Assembly: GCF_004114955.1 (NCBI RefSeq)
Contig: NZ_CP030053.1
Coordinates: 5,146,001 to 5,210,000 of the forward strand
Reading direction: 5' to 3'
Length of the DNA: 64,000 bases
DNA from: Bradyrhizobium guangzhouense
Lineage (GTDB): Bacteria; Pseudomonadota; Alphaproteobacteria; Rhizobiales; Xanthobacteraceae
The position numbers were made by a program, and so were the translations under genes. This document shows positions 8,270 through 15,651 of the stretch, in pieces. How positions within the stretch are numbered: position 1 is the stretch's first letter; each line of letters opens with the position of its first letter. The notes beneath the pieces were generated by a model, which saw only the letters and a program-made list of their open reading frames with translations, was not told where the DNA came from and searched no databases.

Positions 8270-8773
8270 TCAATGACACTTGAAGTAATCGAAGGGCTCA
8301 CGGCAGGCCTTGCAGCGCCACAGCGCCTTGCACGAGGTCGAGCCGAATTCGGACAGCAGTTCGGTCTTGTCCGAGCCGCATTGCGGACACGTCACCGTCT
8401 GTTCGCCAAAGAGTGCACGGCGTGAGTGTGAAGATTGCGGCGGCGCAATCCCATAAGCGCGCAGCTTCTGACGGCCTTCCTCGCTCATCCAGTCTGTGGT
8501 CCAGGCCGGGGACAGCACGGTCCGCACCTTCGGTTGGTGGAAGCCGGCACGTTCCAACGCGATCTCGATTTCCAGCGCGATCATGTTCATCGCCGGGCAG
8601 CCCGAATAAGTCGGGGTGATCGCGACCTCGACATGGTCGCCATCGAGGGTGACGTCGCGCAGCACACCGAGATCGGCGATGGTCAACACCGGAATCTCGG
8701 GATCGACCACGCTCGCCGCGGCGTCCCAGGCGCGCTGGCGCAGCTCGCTGTCGCGCTCCAGAACCGTCACCAT
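8270..8773 (-). CDS. paaD: 1,2-phenylacetyl-CoA epoxidase assembly subunit PaaD
   Basis: A 167-residue protein. Its first ~100 residues are a DUF59/MIP18-like domain (VVDPEIPVLTIADLGVLRDV and ITPTYSGCPAMNMI). The C-terminus is a zinc-ribbon-like segment with CPQC and CKAC pairs and a last Cys before the stop. PaaD is thought to help build or insert the metal/FeS centres of the epoxidase complex. ATG 8773 overlaps the end of paaC by 7 bp, indicating translational coupling. Confidence 0.95.
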   Translation of the reverse strand: MVTVLERDSELRQRAWDAAASVVDPEIPVLTIADLGVLRDVTLDGDHVEVAITPTYSGCPAMNMIALEIEIALERAGFHQPKVRTVLSPAWTTDWMSEEGRQKLRAYGIAPPQSSHSRRALFGEQTVTCPQCGSDKTELLSEFGSTSCKALWRCKACREPFDYFKCH

Positions 8774-9543
8774 GTCTGCCCCGGGAACGTGCGCTGCATC
8801 GATTGCAGCTCGGACAGCAGATGGCCGAGATGCTCGCTATGGCGGCCGGCACGACCGCCCTGCTGCATCCAGTCGTTCTCAGGCAGGCGAAGCGTTGCTT
8901 CGCTGACGACGTCGGAGAGCGTCGTCAGCCAGCGGCCGCGCAAGGTGCCGGGATCGACGGCGATACCGGCATGGATCAGCGCGCGTTCGCCGTCATCGAC
9001 GGCGAACATCTCGCCGGTAAAGGCCCAGAGATGATCGATCGCCCGTTGCGCGCGCGCGTGGCTCTCGTCCGTGCCGTCGCCGAGGCGGATGATCCATTCC
9101 GAGGCATGGCGCAGATGATAGGCGCTCTCCTTCTCCGACTTCGCGGCGACGGCGGCGAGCGTCGTATCGCGCGAGGTCATCATCGCGCGCCAATAGAGGT
9201 CGGCGAACGCAGAATAGAAGAACTGCCGCACCAGGGTCTGGGCGAAGTCGCCATTCGGCTGCTCGACCAGCAGCAGATTGCGGTACTGCCTGACATCGCG
9301 CAAATACGCGAGCTTGTCCTCGTCGTTGTCCCCGCCCTCGACCTTGGCCGCGTAGCTGTAGAGCTCGCGCGCCTGGCCGATCAGGTCGAGCGCGATGTTG
9401 GAGAGCGCCATGTCCTCTTCCAGCATCGGCGCGTGCCCGCACCATTCCGACAGCCGGTGACCGAGGATCAGCGCATCGTCGGCACGGCGCAGGGCAAAGA
9501 GCACCAGCGGTGTTTCGGAGACCTGGATGTTGGCGCAAGACAT
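8767..9543 (-). CDS. paaC: 1,2-phenylacetyl-CoA epoxidase structural subunit PaaC
   Basis: A 258-residue ferritin-like helical protein with LSEWCGHAPMLEEDMALSNIALDLIGQARELY and HLRHASEWIIRLGDGTDESH. PaaC pairs with PaaA in the epoxidase core as a structural subunit that has lost the di-iron site. ATG 9543 is taken as the start; GTG 9546 immediately precedes it. It begins 13 bp after paaB and overlaps paaD by 7 bp. Confidence 0.96.
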   Translation of the reverse strand: MSCANIQVSETPLVLFALRRADDALILGHRLSEWCGHAPMLEEDMALSNIALDLIGQARELYSYAAKVEGGDNDEDKLAYLRDVRQYRNLLLVEQPNGDFAQTLVRQFFYSAFADLYWRAMMTSRDTTLAAVAAKSEKESAYHLRHASEWIIRLGDGTDESHARAQRAIDHLWAFTGEMFAVDDGERALIHAGIAVDPGTLRGRWLTTLSDVVSEATLRLPENDWMQQGGRAGRHSEHLGHLLSELQSMQRTFPGQTW

Positions 9544-9556
9544 CACATCAACCCCA

Positions 9557-9844
9557 TCACATGTGCCCCACTTCCTCGGGCACCTCGTAGAAGGTCGGAT
9601 GCCGGTAGATCTTCGATTCCGCAGGCTCGAACATCATGCCCTTCTCGGCGGGATCGCTTGCAGTGATCGCGGTCGACGGCACGACCCAGATCGACAGGCC
9701 CTCGCCGCGGCGGGTGTAGATGTCGCGGGCGGCTTGCAAGGCCATGGTCGCGTCGCTCGCATGCAGCGAACCCACATGCTTGTGCGCGAGCCCGTTGCGG
9801 CTGCGAATGAAGACTTCCCACAGCGGCGTGTTCGGCGTGGCCAT
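9557..9844 (-). CDS. paaB: 1,2-phenylacetyl-CoA epoxidase subunit PaaB
   Basis: A 95-residue protein, the usual PaaB length, with PLWEVFIRSRNGLAHKHVGS at the N-terminus and KIYRHPTFYEVPEEVGHM at the C-terminus. PaaB bridges PaaAC heterodimers in the epoxidase. ATG 9844 is preceded by AAGGAG at ideal spacing. The same frame continues open upstream, but that extension is non-conserved and lies opposite the paaA end. The gene begins 10 bp after paaA and is cotranscribed with it. Confidence 0.96.
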   Translation of the reverse strand: MATPNTPLWEVFIRSRNGLAHKHVGSLHASDATMALQAARDIYTRRGEGLSIWVVPSTAITASDPAEKGMMFEPAESKIYRHPTFYEVPEEVGHM

Positions 9845-9854
9845 CTTGATCTCC

Positions 9855-10847
9855 TTATTCCGCGGCTTGTGCGGTCTGACGCTGCGCGCGCTTGGCGGCA
9901 TAGGCGGCCGCGGCCTCGCGCACCCAGGCGCCGTCATCATGGGCCTTGCGGCGCGCAGCCATGCGGTCGCGGTTGCAGGGACCGTTGCCGGCGAGCACCT
10001 GCTTGAACTCGGTCCAGTCGATCTCGCTGTAACGCCAGTGCCCGTCCGCATCCTGGGTCATGCCGGGATCGGGAATGGTGAGACCGAGATATTGCGCCTG
10101 CGGCACGGTAGCATCGACGAACTTCTGGCGGAGCTCGTCATTGGAGAAGCGTTTGATCTTCCATTTGGTCGAGGTGTCGCTGTGCTGGCTCGTCGCATCC
10201 GGCGGGCCGAACATCATCAGCACCGGCCACCACCAGCGGTTCAACGCATCCTGCGCCATCGCCTTCTGCTCGTCCGAGCCGCGGCACAGCGTCAGCATGA
10301 TCTCGTAGCCCTGGCGCTGGTGGAACGACTCCTCCTTGCAGACGCGGATCATCGCGCGCGCATAGGGGCCGTAGGAGCAGCGGCATAGCGGAATCTGGTT
10401 CATGATCGCGGCGCCATCGACCAGCCAGCCGATGGTGCCGATATCGGCCCAGGTCAGCGTCGGATAATTGAAGATCGAGGAATATTTGGCCTTGCCGGCG
10501 AGCATGGCGTCGACCAGCTCTTCGCGTGAGCTGCCAAGCGTTTCGGCGGCTGCATAAAGGTAGAGCCCGTGGCCACATTCGTCCTGCACCTTGGCGAGCA
10601 GCGCGGCCTTGCGGCGCAAGGTCGGCGCGCGCGTGATCCAATTGCCTTCGGGCAGCATGCCGACGATTTCGGAATGGGCGTGCTGGGAGATCTGGCGGGT
10701 GAGCGTCTTGCGATAGGCCGCCGGCATCCAGTCGTTCGGCTCGATGCGCTCCTCGGCATCTATGCGGGCCTGGAACTGCGCAGCGCGGCCTGCGTCCTCA
10801 AGACCCCGATCGTCGGTCTCGGCCGCGTTCAGCGCCTGGGTATACAT
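9855..10847 (-). CDS. paaA: 1,2-phenylacetyl-CoA epoxidase catalytic subunit PaaA
   Basis: A 330-residue ferritin-like di-iron oxygenase. Iron-binding helices are visible as [13 protein letters not shown] and [13 protein letters not shown], each giving Glu and His ligands. PaaA epoxidises the aromatic ring of phenylacetyl-CoA using O2 and electrons from PaaE. The start ATG 10847 has GGGAGGA upstream. It is the first structural gene, directly downstream of a promoter overlapped by an inverted repeat (10881-10915), with the PaaX-type repressor gene on the other side. Confidence 0.97.
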   Translation of the reverse strand: MYTQALNAAETDDRGLEDAGRAAQFQARIDAEERIEPNDWMPAAYRKTLTRQISQHAHSEIVGMLPEGNWITRAPTLRRKAALLAKVQDECGHGLYLYAAAETLGSSREELVDAMLAGKAKYSSIFNYPTLTWADIGTIGWLVDGAAIMNQIPLCRCSYGPYARAMIRVCKEESFHQRQGYEIMLTLCRGSDEQKAMAQDALNRWWWPVLMMFGPPDATSQHSDTSTKWKIKRFSNDELRQKFVDATVPQAQYLGLTIPDPGMTQDADGHWRYSEIDWTEFKQVLAGNGPCNRDRMAARRKAHDDGAWVREAAAAYAAKRAQRQTAQAAE

Positions 10848-10874
10848 GCGCAGTCCTCCCGTTTCGTTAGGGGC

Positions 10875-10915
10875 AATATATAACAGAAATTACGCTATGC
10901 AAGATATTTCTGTAA
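10875..10915 (-). promoter_or_regulatory. paaA promoter with overlapping inverted-repeat operator
   Basis: On the minus strand, TTGCAT (plus 10897-10902) and TATATT (plus 10875-10880) are 16 bp apart, giving a plausible -35/-10 pair. ACAGAAAT (10883-10890) and ATTTCTGT (10906-10913) form a perfect inverted repeat around a 15-bp spacer, extended by one near-match, and cover the promoter. Repression by the adjacent PaaX, relieved by phenylacetyl-CoA, would fit known paa control. Binding itself is inference. Confidence 0.65.
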
Positions 10916-10923
10916 CATGTTGA

Positions 10924-11790
10924 TCAGGCCTCGAACCTCCTTTCCAGGAGCTTTCGCGCTGGCGGCAGCGGGCCTTTCTCGTTGGTCCCATGGCCATCAA
11001 GCCATTGTTCGGACGGAGCAAGCAGCGCGCGATAGATCTCGCCGCAGAGTTCGCGGGCGGCCCTGCCCGGCCAGTCCGCCGGCAATAGGCTTTCGGGCAG
11101 CAGCGGATCGCGCAGCACGACGCGGCGGTAATAGTGGATCAGCAGGATGCGCGCAGTGAAAGCGTCGGATTCGGACAGCTCGGAGCCGCGCGCGAGTGCG
11201 GCGCGTAGCGGCTCGAACGTCTTCATGAATTTCAGATAGGCGTCCGCCGTGCGCTCGAGCGGCCAGCTCGCGCTGAGCAGGCGGCGCCCGCTTTCATCCT
11301 CGGCCGACACCTCAAGGCGGATGGCGCCTGCCGCCTCCTCCGGCACCGGCACGCCCGACGGCGCGACCCACACGCCCGGCAGCGGGCTGCCGAAACCGGC
11401 ATTGCGCAAGGCTTCGCGCGAGGCATCACGATCCCAGCCATTGCCGATCAGCAACAGCTCGAAGCGGCCGGTCCAGTCGGAGGGCAGCGGATCGTAGATG
11501 TGACGCGTCGCGGCTTCGAACGTCTCACGGCCTTTCTCGGCGAGGCGATAAAAGCTGTTACGGCCAACTTTTTCGCGCGACAGCCAACCGTCGGCGGCAA
11601 GCCGCGACATCGCCGTGCGCACCACACCGGCATCGATGTCCAAACCCTCGAAGAAGGCCAGCAGCGTACCAAGCCACACCGAACCGCCGCGCGGCACGAT
11701 GGCGTCGCCGAACATGGTGATGACGATGGAGCCCGTGCGTGACGGCTCACGCTTGAGCTGGTCGATGATGCGGGAGAGCGGATGCGCCAT
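10924..11790 (-). CDS. paaX: PaaX-family phenylacetate-responsive repressor
   Basis: A 288-residue protein with the PaaX layout: an N-terminal winged helix (SIVITMFGDAIVPRGGSVWLGTLL and VVRTAMSRLAADGWL) followed by a C-terminal PaaX_C domain with RILLIHYYRRVVLRDPLLP. PaaX proteins repress paa operons and release DNA when phenylacetyl-CoA binds. The gene lies immediately upstream of and in the same direction as paaA, with a promoter/operator in the 76-bp gap, so it probably has its own promoter upstream of 11790. That region shows no clear operator. Confidence 0.93.
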   Translation of the reverse strand: MAHPLSRIIDQLKREPSRTGSIVITMFGDAIVPRGGSVWLGTLLAFFEGLDIDAGVVRTAMSRLAADGWLSREKVGRNSFYRLAEKGRETFEAATRHIYDPLPSDWTGRFELLLIGNGWDRDASREALRNAGFGSPLPGVWVAPSGVPVPEEAAGAIRLEVSAEDESGRRLLSASWPLERTADAYLKFMKTFEPLRAALARGSELSESDAFTARILLIHYYRRVVLRDPLLPESLLPADWPGRAARELCGEIYRALLAPSEQWLDGHGTNEKGPLPPARKLLERRFEA

Positions 11791-11845
11791 GCCGCAGGCT
11801 TAGCGCGTTTGGTGCGGGCGGGACAATGGACGGGTAACTGCGCTC

Positions 11846-11867
11846 CCTCTCCCGCAAGCGGGAGAGG
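11846..11867. repeat. Short palindrome CCTCTCCCGC-AA-GCGGGAGAGG
   Basis: A perfect 10-bp inverted repeat with a 2-nt centre, in the gap between paaX and the downstream end of the hydrolase gene. It resembles the core of the larger element at 59767-59890. There is no U-tract on either strand, so I do not call it a terminator. Confidence 0.6.
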
Positions 11868-11877
11868 CGAAGAAAGA

Positions 11878-12648
11878 TCAGCGATGCGGATCGGGATAGG
11901 CGAGGCTGCGCCAGCCGCTGCGATCGAACGGGCGCCACTGGCTTTCCTTCTGCGCGAGGCGGTCGGCGACCGCGTAGACGACGGCGGGATGGTGGCCCAT
12001 GCCGCAATGACTGCTTTCGACCTCGATGCTCTCGGTCTGCGCTCCCGTCTTCTCCATGCAGCCCTGCCAGGCGCAGACGCCGTCGGTGCGGCTGAAGATG
12101 GCGGTAGTCGGCACCGGCGGCGGCACTGCGAGCTCGCCACCGAAGCGCGGATCGACTTCGTCGGACTTCCGTCCGCTCGCCCATTCATAGACGCGCCAGG
12201 CATTGGTCGACCGGGGATGGCCGGCAAAGGGGCTGCCGAGCGTGATGACCTGACGCACGCGCTCGGGCATCATCTTGGCCAGTTGCCGCGCATAGAGGCC
12301 ACCAAGGCTCCAGCCGACCAGGCTGATCTTGCGACCGTGCTTGTCGTTGAGCTCCTCGACCAGATCGACCATCGCATTCTGTACGCCCTCGCGCAGGCCA
12401 TAATTGCGGCCCTGGCGCCAGCCGCTCACGGCGTAGCCCTTGGCGGCCAGAAAGGTGCGCAGCGCGCGCGTGGACTCGTCGGAGGCCACCAGACCCGGCA
12501 GCACCAGCACCGGATGCCCGTCGCCGCGCGGCGCAAGGCTCAGCAGCGGCAGCGCGCCGAGGAAAGCGCCGAACTCGTGAATCGCGCGCCCTTCCAGAAA
12601 CATCAGGGTACGGGACGGCGGACGCAGCGTCTGGGCAGGAGCGGTCAT
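11878..12648 (-). CDS. Alpha/beta hydrolase, lipase/esterase type
   Basis: A 256-residue hydrolase with nucleophile elbow GWSLGG (Ser114), preceded by RGDGHPVLVLPGLVASD and followed by VITLGSPF, IFSRTDGVCAWQGC and HCGMG (probable catalytic His region). ATG 12648 has AAGGGGA upstream; the open frame extends 33 codons further but without conservation. The protein is clearly paralogous to the hydrolase at 24782-25582. The substrate is unknown; nearby PHA and wax-ester genes make a storage-lipid ester plausible but unproven. It is 202 bp downstream of the DUF445 gene on the same strand. Confidence 0.8.
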   Translation of the reverse strand: MTAPAQTLRPPSRTLMFLEGRAIHEFGAFLGALPLLSLAPRGDGHPVLVLPGLVASDESTRALRTFLAAKGYAVSGWRQGRNYGLREGVQNAMVDLVEELNDKHGRKISLVGWSLGGLYARQLAKMMPERVRQVITLGSPFAGHPRSTNAWRVYEWASGRKSDEVDPRFGGELAVPPPVPTTAIFSRTDGVCAWQGCMEKTGAQTESIEVESSHCGMGHHPAVVYAVADRLAQKESQWRPFDRSGWRSLAYPDPHR

Positions 12649-12850
12649 CAATGGATCCCCTTGGGAAGAATTCCTGAAGAGCCCACCGGCCGCGATGCCG
12701 GCAATGGGCATGAATTCCAATACGCCGGCTTCTTGATCGTTCCGCAACGCAACATGAATCAGCTAGGCGGCCGGTTCCACACATTCAAGCGGCAGAGACG
12801 CGAGGCGACAATAGGCCCGCGCGTTAATGCTGTTGGGCGTGACGCAAAAG

Positions 12851-14137
12851 TCACAACAATCGGAGCAGGAATTCTACGGAGTAGAGCGCAAGACCTGCGA
12901 GTCCACCGATCAGCGAGCCGTTGAAGCGGATGTATTGCAGGTCGCGGCCGATGTTGATTTCGATCAGCGAAATCAGCTGCGCCATGTCCCACGCCTTGAC
13001 CTGGTCGGAGATGAAGGTCGAGACGCCGCTCTTCTGGTCGGCGACGAAGCTGCGCAGCACCGTGACCAGGCCCTTGTTGATTTCACCGCGCAGCTCGGCG
13101 TCGGCGGCGAGTGCATCGCCCGCCGAGACGAACATGCCGGCGAGATGATGCTGCAGCACCTGCGTCTCGCCCGAAGCACTGCGCTCGATGAAGGAGCGCG
13201 TGTTGGCCCAGACCGTGCGGGCGAGATCGGCAAGCTCGGGCCGTGCCAGCAGATCGCGCTTCAGCCCATCGATGCGGTCGATATAAGCCTGGTCGGTGCC
13301 GAGCCGGTCGACGAAGCTCAGCACCATGCGGTCGAACTCGCCGCGGAACGGATGCTTGGGATCACTGCGCACCTCGTTGAAGAAGGCTGTGGCGGACGAG
13401 ACGATCTTGTTCACCAGAAACTTGTCGGCGCGATAGAGGTTGAGCAGGGTCGGCAATTCCGCGCGCACCTTCTCGCGGATCATCGTCATGGTCTCGGCTC
13501 GAGTCAGCGTCTCGTGCATGATGCGCAGGAGGTCGTCGAACAGGATCTGGTGGCGTCCTTCCGCGACGAAGCCGCGCAGCGTGCCGGCCGCGAGTGGCGC
13601 GAGGTCGATGGCCTGGATCTGCGAGGACATGCGGCGGATGATGAAGGTCATCAGGCCGGAGCTTTCCGTCGCGGACACGGCCTCCGGCAGCAGTCGCAGC
13701 GCAAAGCGCGCAAGATCATCGCTGCGCTTGCGATCGCGCAGCCAGTCGGCGACGAACGAGCCGAAATCGATCTCGTTCAGCTTGGCCTCGACCGGACCGG
13801 CCTCGAGGAAATGAACCTGGATGAACTCGCCGAGCTTGTCGGCGATGCGGGCCTGGTTGCTCTGGATGATCGCGGTATGCGGGATCGGCAGGCCCAGCGG
13901 CCGCTTGAACAGCGCCACCACGGCATACCAATCGGCGAGCCCGCCGATGGTCGCGGCCTCCGCGAAAGCGGCGATGAAGCCGAACACGGGGTGCACCGGC
14001 AGCAGCCATTTCGCGACGATGAACAGCGCCAAAGTCGAGGCCAGCACCAGCGTCGCCAGCGCTTTCACGCGGCGCAGCTCGGCCGCGCGTTCGGCGTCGC
14101 CGGGACTGTCGAAGGAGAAGGTGGATTGAATCGCCAT
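12851..14137 (-). CDS. DUF445 membrane-anchored protein (YjiN-like)
   Basis: A 428-residue protein with an N-terminal membrane span (TLVLASTLALFIVAKWLLP) and the DUF445 signature FAEAATIGGLADWYAVVALFKRPLGLPIPHTAIIQ in the first 90 residues. A long helical region follows, and the C-terminus has a second hydrophobic stretch (SLIGGLAGLALYSVEFLLRLL). The biochemical role of DUF445 proteins is not established. ATG 14137 sits just before the conserved part. No functional link to its neighbours is visible. Confidence 0.85.
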   Translation of the reverse strand: MAIQSTFSFDSPGDAERAAELRRVKALATLVLASTLALFIVAKWLLPVHPVFGFIAAFAEAATIGGLADWYAVVALFKRPLGLPIPHTAIIQSNQARIADKLGEFIQVHFLEAGPVEAKLNEIDFGSFVADWLRDRKRSDDLARFALRLLPEAVSATESSGLMTFIIRRMSSQIQAIDLAPLAAGTLRGFVAEGRHQILFDDLLRIMHETLTRAETMTMIREKVRAELPTLLNLYRADKFLVNKIVSSATAFFNEVRSDPKHPFRGEFDRMVLSFVDRLGTDQAYIDRIDGLKRDLLARPELADLARTVWANTRSFIERSASGETQVLQHHLAGMFVSAGDALAADAELRGEINKGLVTVLRSFVADQKSGVSTFISDQVKAWDMAQLISLIEINIGRDLQYIRFNGSLIGGLAGLALYSVEFLLRLL

Positions 14138-14169
14138 GATACAAACTTAGCGTGCCGATCCCCGTGTGT

Positions 14170-14286
14170 CCCGGACGCGGTGCAGTGCGAAGCGATGCGC
14201 CGCAGAGCCGGGACCCAGCAAACCGATGGACCCCGGATCAGCAGTGCACCACGCCGCAAGAGCGGCGCGCTGCACTGCATCCGGGG
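14170..14286. repeat. Palindromic intergenic repeat (CCCGGA...TCCGGGG type)
   Basis: Imperfect inverted repeats, CCCGGACGCGGTGCAGTGC on the left and GCACTGCATCCGGGG on the right, enclose a further GC-rich, partly palindromic core. It fills the gap between the DUF445 gene and the phasin terminator and resembles dispersed extragenic elements of Bradyrhizobium genomes. Confidence 0.75.
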
Positions 14287-14300
14287 AACGCAAGAGACAA

Positions 14301-14328
14301 AACAAAAGGCCCGCCGAAGCGGGCCTCA
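14301..14328 (-). terminator. Rho-independent terminator of the phasin gene
   Basis: AGGCCCGC (14307-14314), loop CGAA and GCGGGCCT (14319-14326) form a perfect stem. Read on the minus strand it is followed by TTTTGTTTTG, a usable U-tract. It lies 31 bp past the phasin stop codon. Confidence 0.85.
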
Positions 14329-14356
14329 AATTTCAGTTTGGTCTCAGGGAGCCAGA

Positions 14357-14812
14357 TCAGGCGGTCTTGTTGTAGACCTTGGCGAAGTTGTCCTGAGCGG
14401 ACTTCGCACCGTTGGCGGCGAGCTTGCCGAGATAGTCGGTGGTCGCCTTGGCGCGCGAGACGAACGCTTCGCCGCGGGCGCGGAGCAGGCTCGACTGGAT
14501 CTCGACGGCTTCGCTGAACGACTTGGCGGATGCGAGCTGGTCGATACCGGCGAAGAACGCCTGGGCGTCGTCGTAGATCGCCTGCTGGATGTTGCGGCTG
14601 ATCTTGCCGGCTTCAGTGACGGACTCGGTCACCGCGTTCTCGACGGCAGCGGTCACGCGCTCGGAGCCGGCGAACACCTCGGCAGCACGGTCCTTGGCGG
14701 TGTTGGCGGTCTTCTTGACGAATTCGCGGGCAGCCTCGGGAACTTCCAGGTTCTGGATGTTCTTGAAAGCGTCTTTGAAGCCCTCGAAGGCAGTGTTGGT
14801 TTCGGTGGTCAT
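14357..14812 (-). CDS. Phasin family protein (PHA granule-associated)
   Basis: A 151-residue, mostly helical, Ala/Lys/Glu-rich protein of the Phasin_2 type. Key segments are FKDAFKNIQNLEVPEAAREFVKKTA and ASAKSFSEAVEIQSSLLRARGEAFVSRAK. Phasins coat polyhydroxyalkanoate granules and affect granule size and number. ATG 14812 is the only sensible start. It is probably monocistronic, with a clear terminator downstream and an upstream region holding two perfect palindromes, one with TGC-GAT-GCA half-sites like those bound by PhaR. The neighbouring PhaC/PhaE genes support a PHA role. Confidence 0.9.
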   Translation of the reverse strand: MTTETNTAFEGFKDAFKNIQNLEVPEAAREFVKKTANTAKDRAAEVFAGSERVTAAVENAVTESVTEAGKISRNIQQAIYDDAQAFFAGIDQLASAKSFSEAVEIQSSLLRARGEAFVSRAKATTDYLGKLAANGAKSAQDNFAKVYNKTA

Positions 14813-14900
14813 GGGGTTCTCTCCATCCTCATTGGGTTGAGCTATGGGCTCACCCCGTCCTCGATGGCCCGGGGTACCGCCTATATGGCATAGTTAATTG

Positions 14901-14946
14901 TGCGATGCAATATTCATGTTGCATCGCGATATCACGAATTCGTGAT
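14901..14946 (-). promoter_or_regulatory. Phasin upstream control region: two perfect palindromes
   Basis: GCGATGCAA (14902-14910) and TTGCATCGC (14919-14927) form a perfect 9-bp inverted repeat with an 8-bp spacer. Directly beside it, ATCACGAATTCGTGAT (14931-14946) is a perfect 16-bp palindrome. On the minus strand a TTGCAT inside the first repeat could be a -35, with CATATA 17 bp downstream as -10. TGC(N3)GCA boxes are the reported style of alphaproteobacterial PhaR sites; the assignment is inference. Confidence 0.55.
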
Positions 14947-14989
14947 CAGCCCGATCTGGAGGCAAACCGCTGCCTTTCTGGCCAACCGC

Positions 14990-15019
14990 CTACTGTGCAT
15001 GGGGTTGTTTTCGAGTTTT
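14990..15019. repeat. 30-bp dispersed repeat, copy 1
   Basis: This 30-bp sequence (CTACTGTGCATGGGG followed by TTGTTTTCGAGTTTT) recurs exactly, in inverted orientation, at 54978-55007. It sits in non-coding DNA between the GNAT and phasin genes. Confidence 0.8.
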
Positions 15020-15021
15020 CA

Positions 15022-15075
15022 GTGCTGGACGGCGCCCTCTAATGCTGGACGGCGCCTTTAGTGCTGGACGGCGCC
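15022..15075. repeat. Triplicated 15-bp unit including the GNAT gene's last codons
   Basis: Three near-identical units (G/A)TGCTGGACGGCGCC occur at 15022-15036, 15042-15056 and 15061-15075. Read on the minus strand each says GCC GTC CAG CAY followed by a stop (TAA, TAG, TGA). The real C-terminus AVQH-stop of the GNAT protein is therefore copied twice more downstream. Confidence 0.85.
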
Positions 15076-15651
15076 CGGCAGCCCATAGGCCTCCATCTGG
15101 GCCTGGACCTGCGCGATGTTGTGGCCGAGCACGACGATGTCGTGGGTCTTGCCGTCGACGTCCCGGACATGGTCGCGGAGCAGCGCCTCGGCCTTGAAGC
15201 CGAGGCTCTCGAACAGCGCGATTGCCGCCTGCTGGTCGACGGTCATCTGGACCGAGAGCTTCTCCAGCCCGGCCCCGAGCGCGAGCGCAAAGGTCTCCTG
15301 CGACAGCGCCTTGCCGACTCCCTTCCCGCGCACGTCCTGCGACACTACCATGCGGATCTCGCCGACATGGGGCGACCAGGAATGCGGGTCGCGCACCAGT
15401 GTGCCGCAGCCGACGACCGTGCCACCCCTGACCGCGAGCAGGCTCTGAATGGCGCCACGCGCGATCTCCTTGACCCAGGCCGACAGCACCTTCGGCTCGC
15501 TGATGTTGCGCGGCAGGAACAGCAGGTCGTGGGTCGGCAGGCCCTGGCCGAAGGCGAGCACGGCCGCTTCATCGGCTGGCGACATCAGGCGGATCTCGAT
15601 ATCGCCCGCGTCGGTCCTGACGCGACGCGGATAGGAACGCTGCTCACTCAT
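15058..15651 (-). CDS. GNAT-family N-acetyltransferase
   Basis: A 197-residue GNAT protein with the acetyl-CoA binding loop in VVSQDVRGKGVGKALSQE (R/Q-x-x-G-x-G pattern) and LFESLGFKAEALLRDHVRD near the C-terminus. The acceptor substrate is unknown. ATG 15651 overlaps the phaC stop as ATGA, so translation is coupled to PhaC; a longer frame to 15690 would read inside phaC. Being the third gene after phaE-like and phaC suggests a connection with PHA metabolism that the sequence itself does not explain. Confidence 0.82.
   Translation of the reverse strand: MSEQRSYPRRVRTDAGDIEIRLMSPADEAAVLAFGQGLPTHDLLFLPRNISEPKVLSAWVKEIARGAIQSLLAVRGGTVVGCGTLVRDPHSWSPHVGEIRMVVSQDVRGKGVGKALSQETFALALGAGLEKLSVQMTVDQQAAIALFESLGFKAEALLRDHVRDVDGKTHDIVVLGHNIAQVQAQMEAYGLPGAVQH

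Noticed and set aside
11846..11867. Terminator for the hydrolase gene or paaX
   Set aside because: The palindrome has no U-tract on either strand and matches a dispersed repeat core.
12827..14893. Long rightward open frame of about 690 codons
   Set aside because: It is antisense to the DUF445 and phasin genes, composed of Arg/Gly/Asp/His-rich low-information sequence, as expected from high-GC third-position bias.
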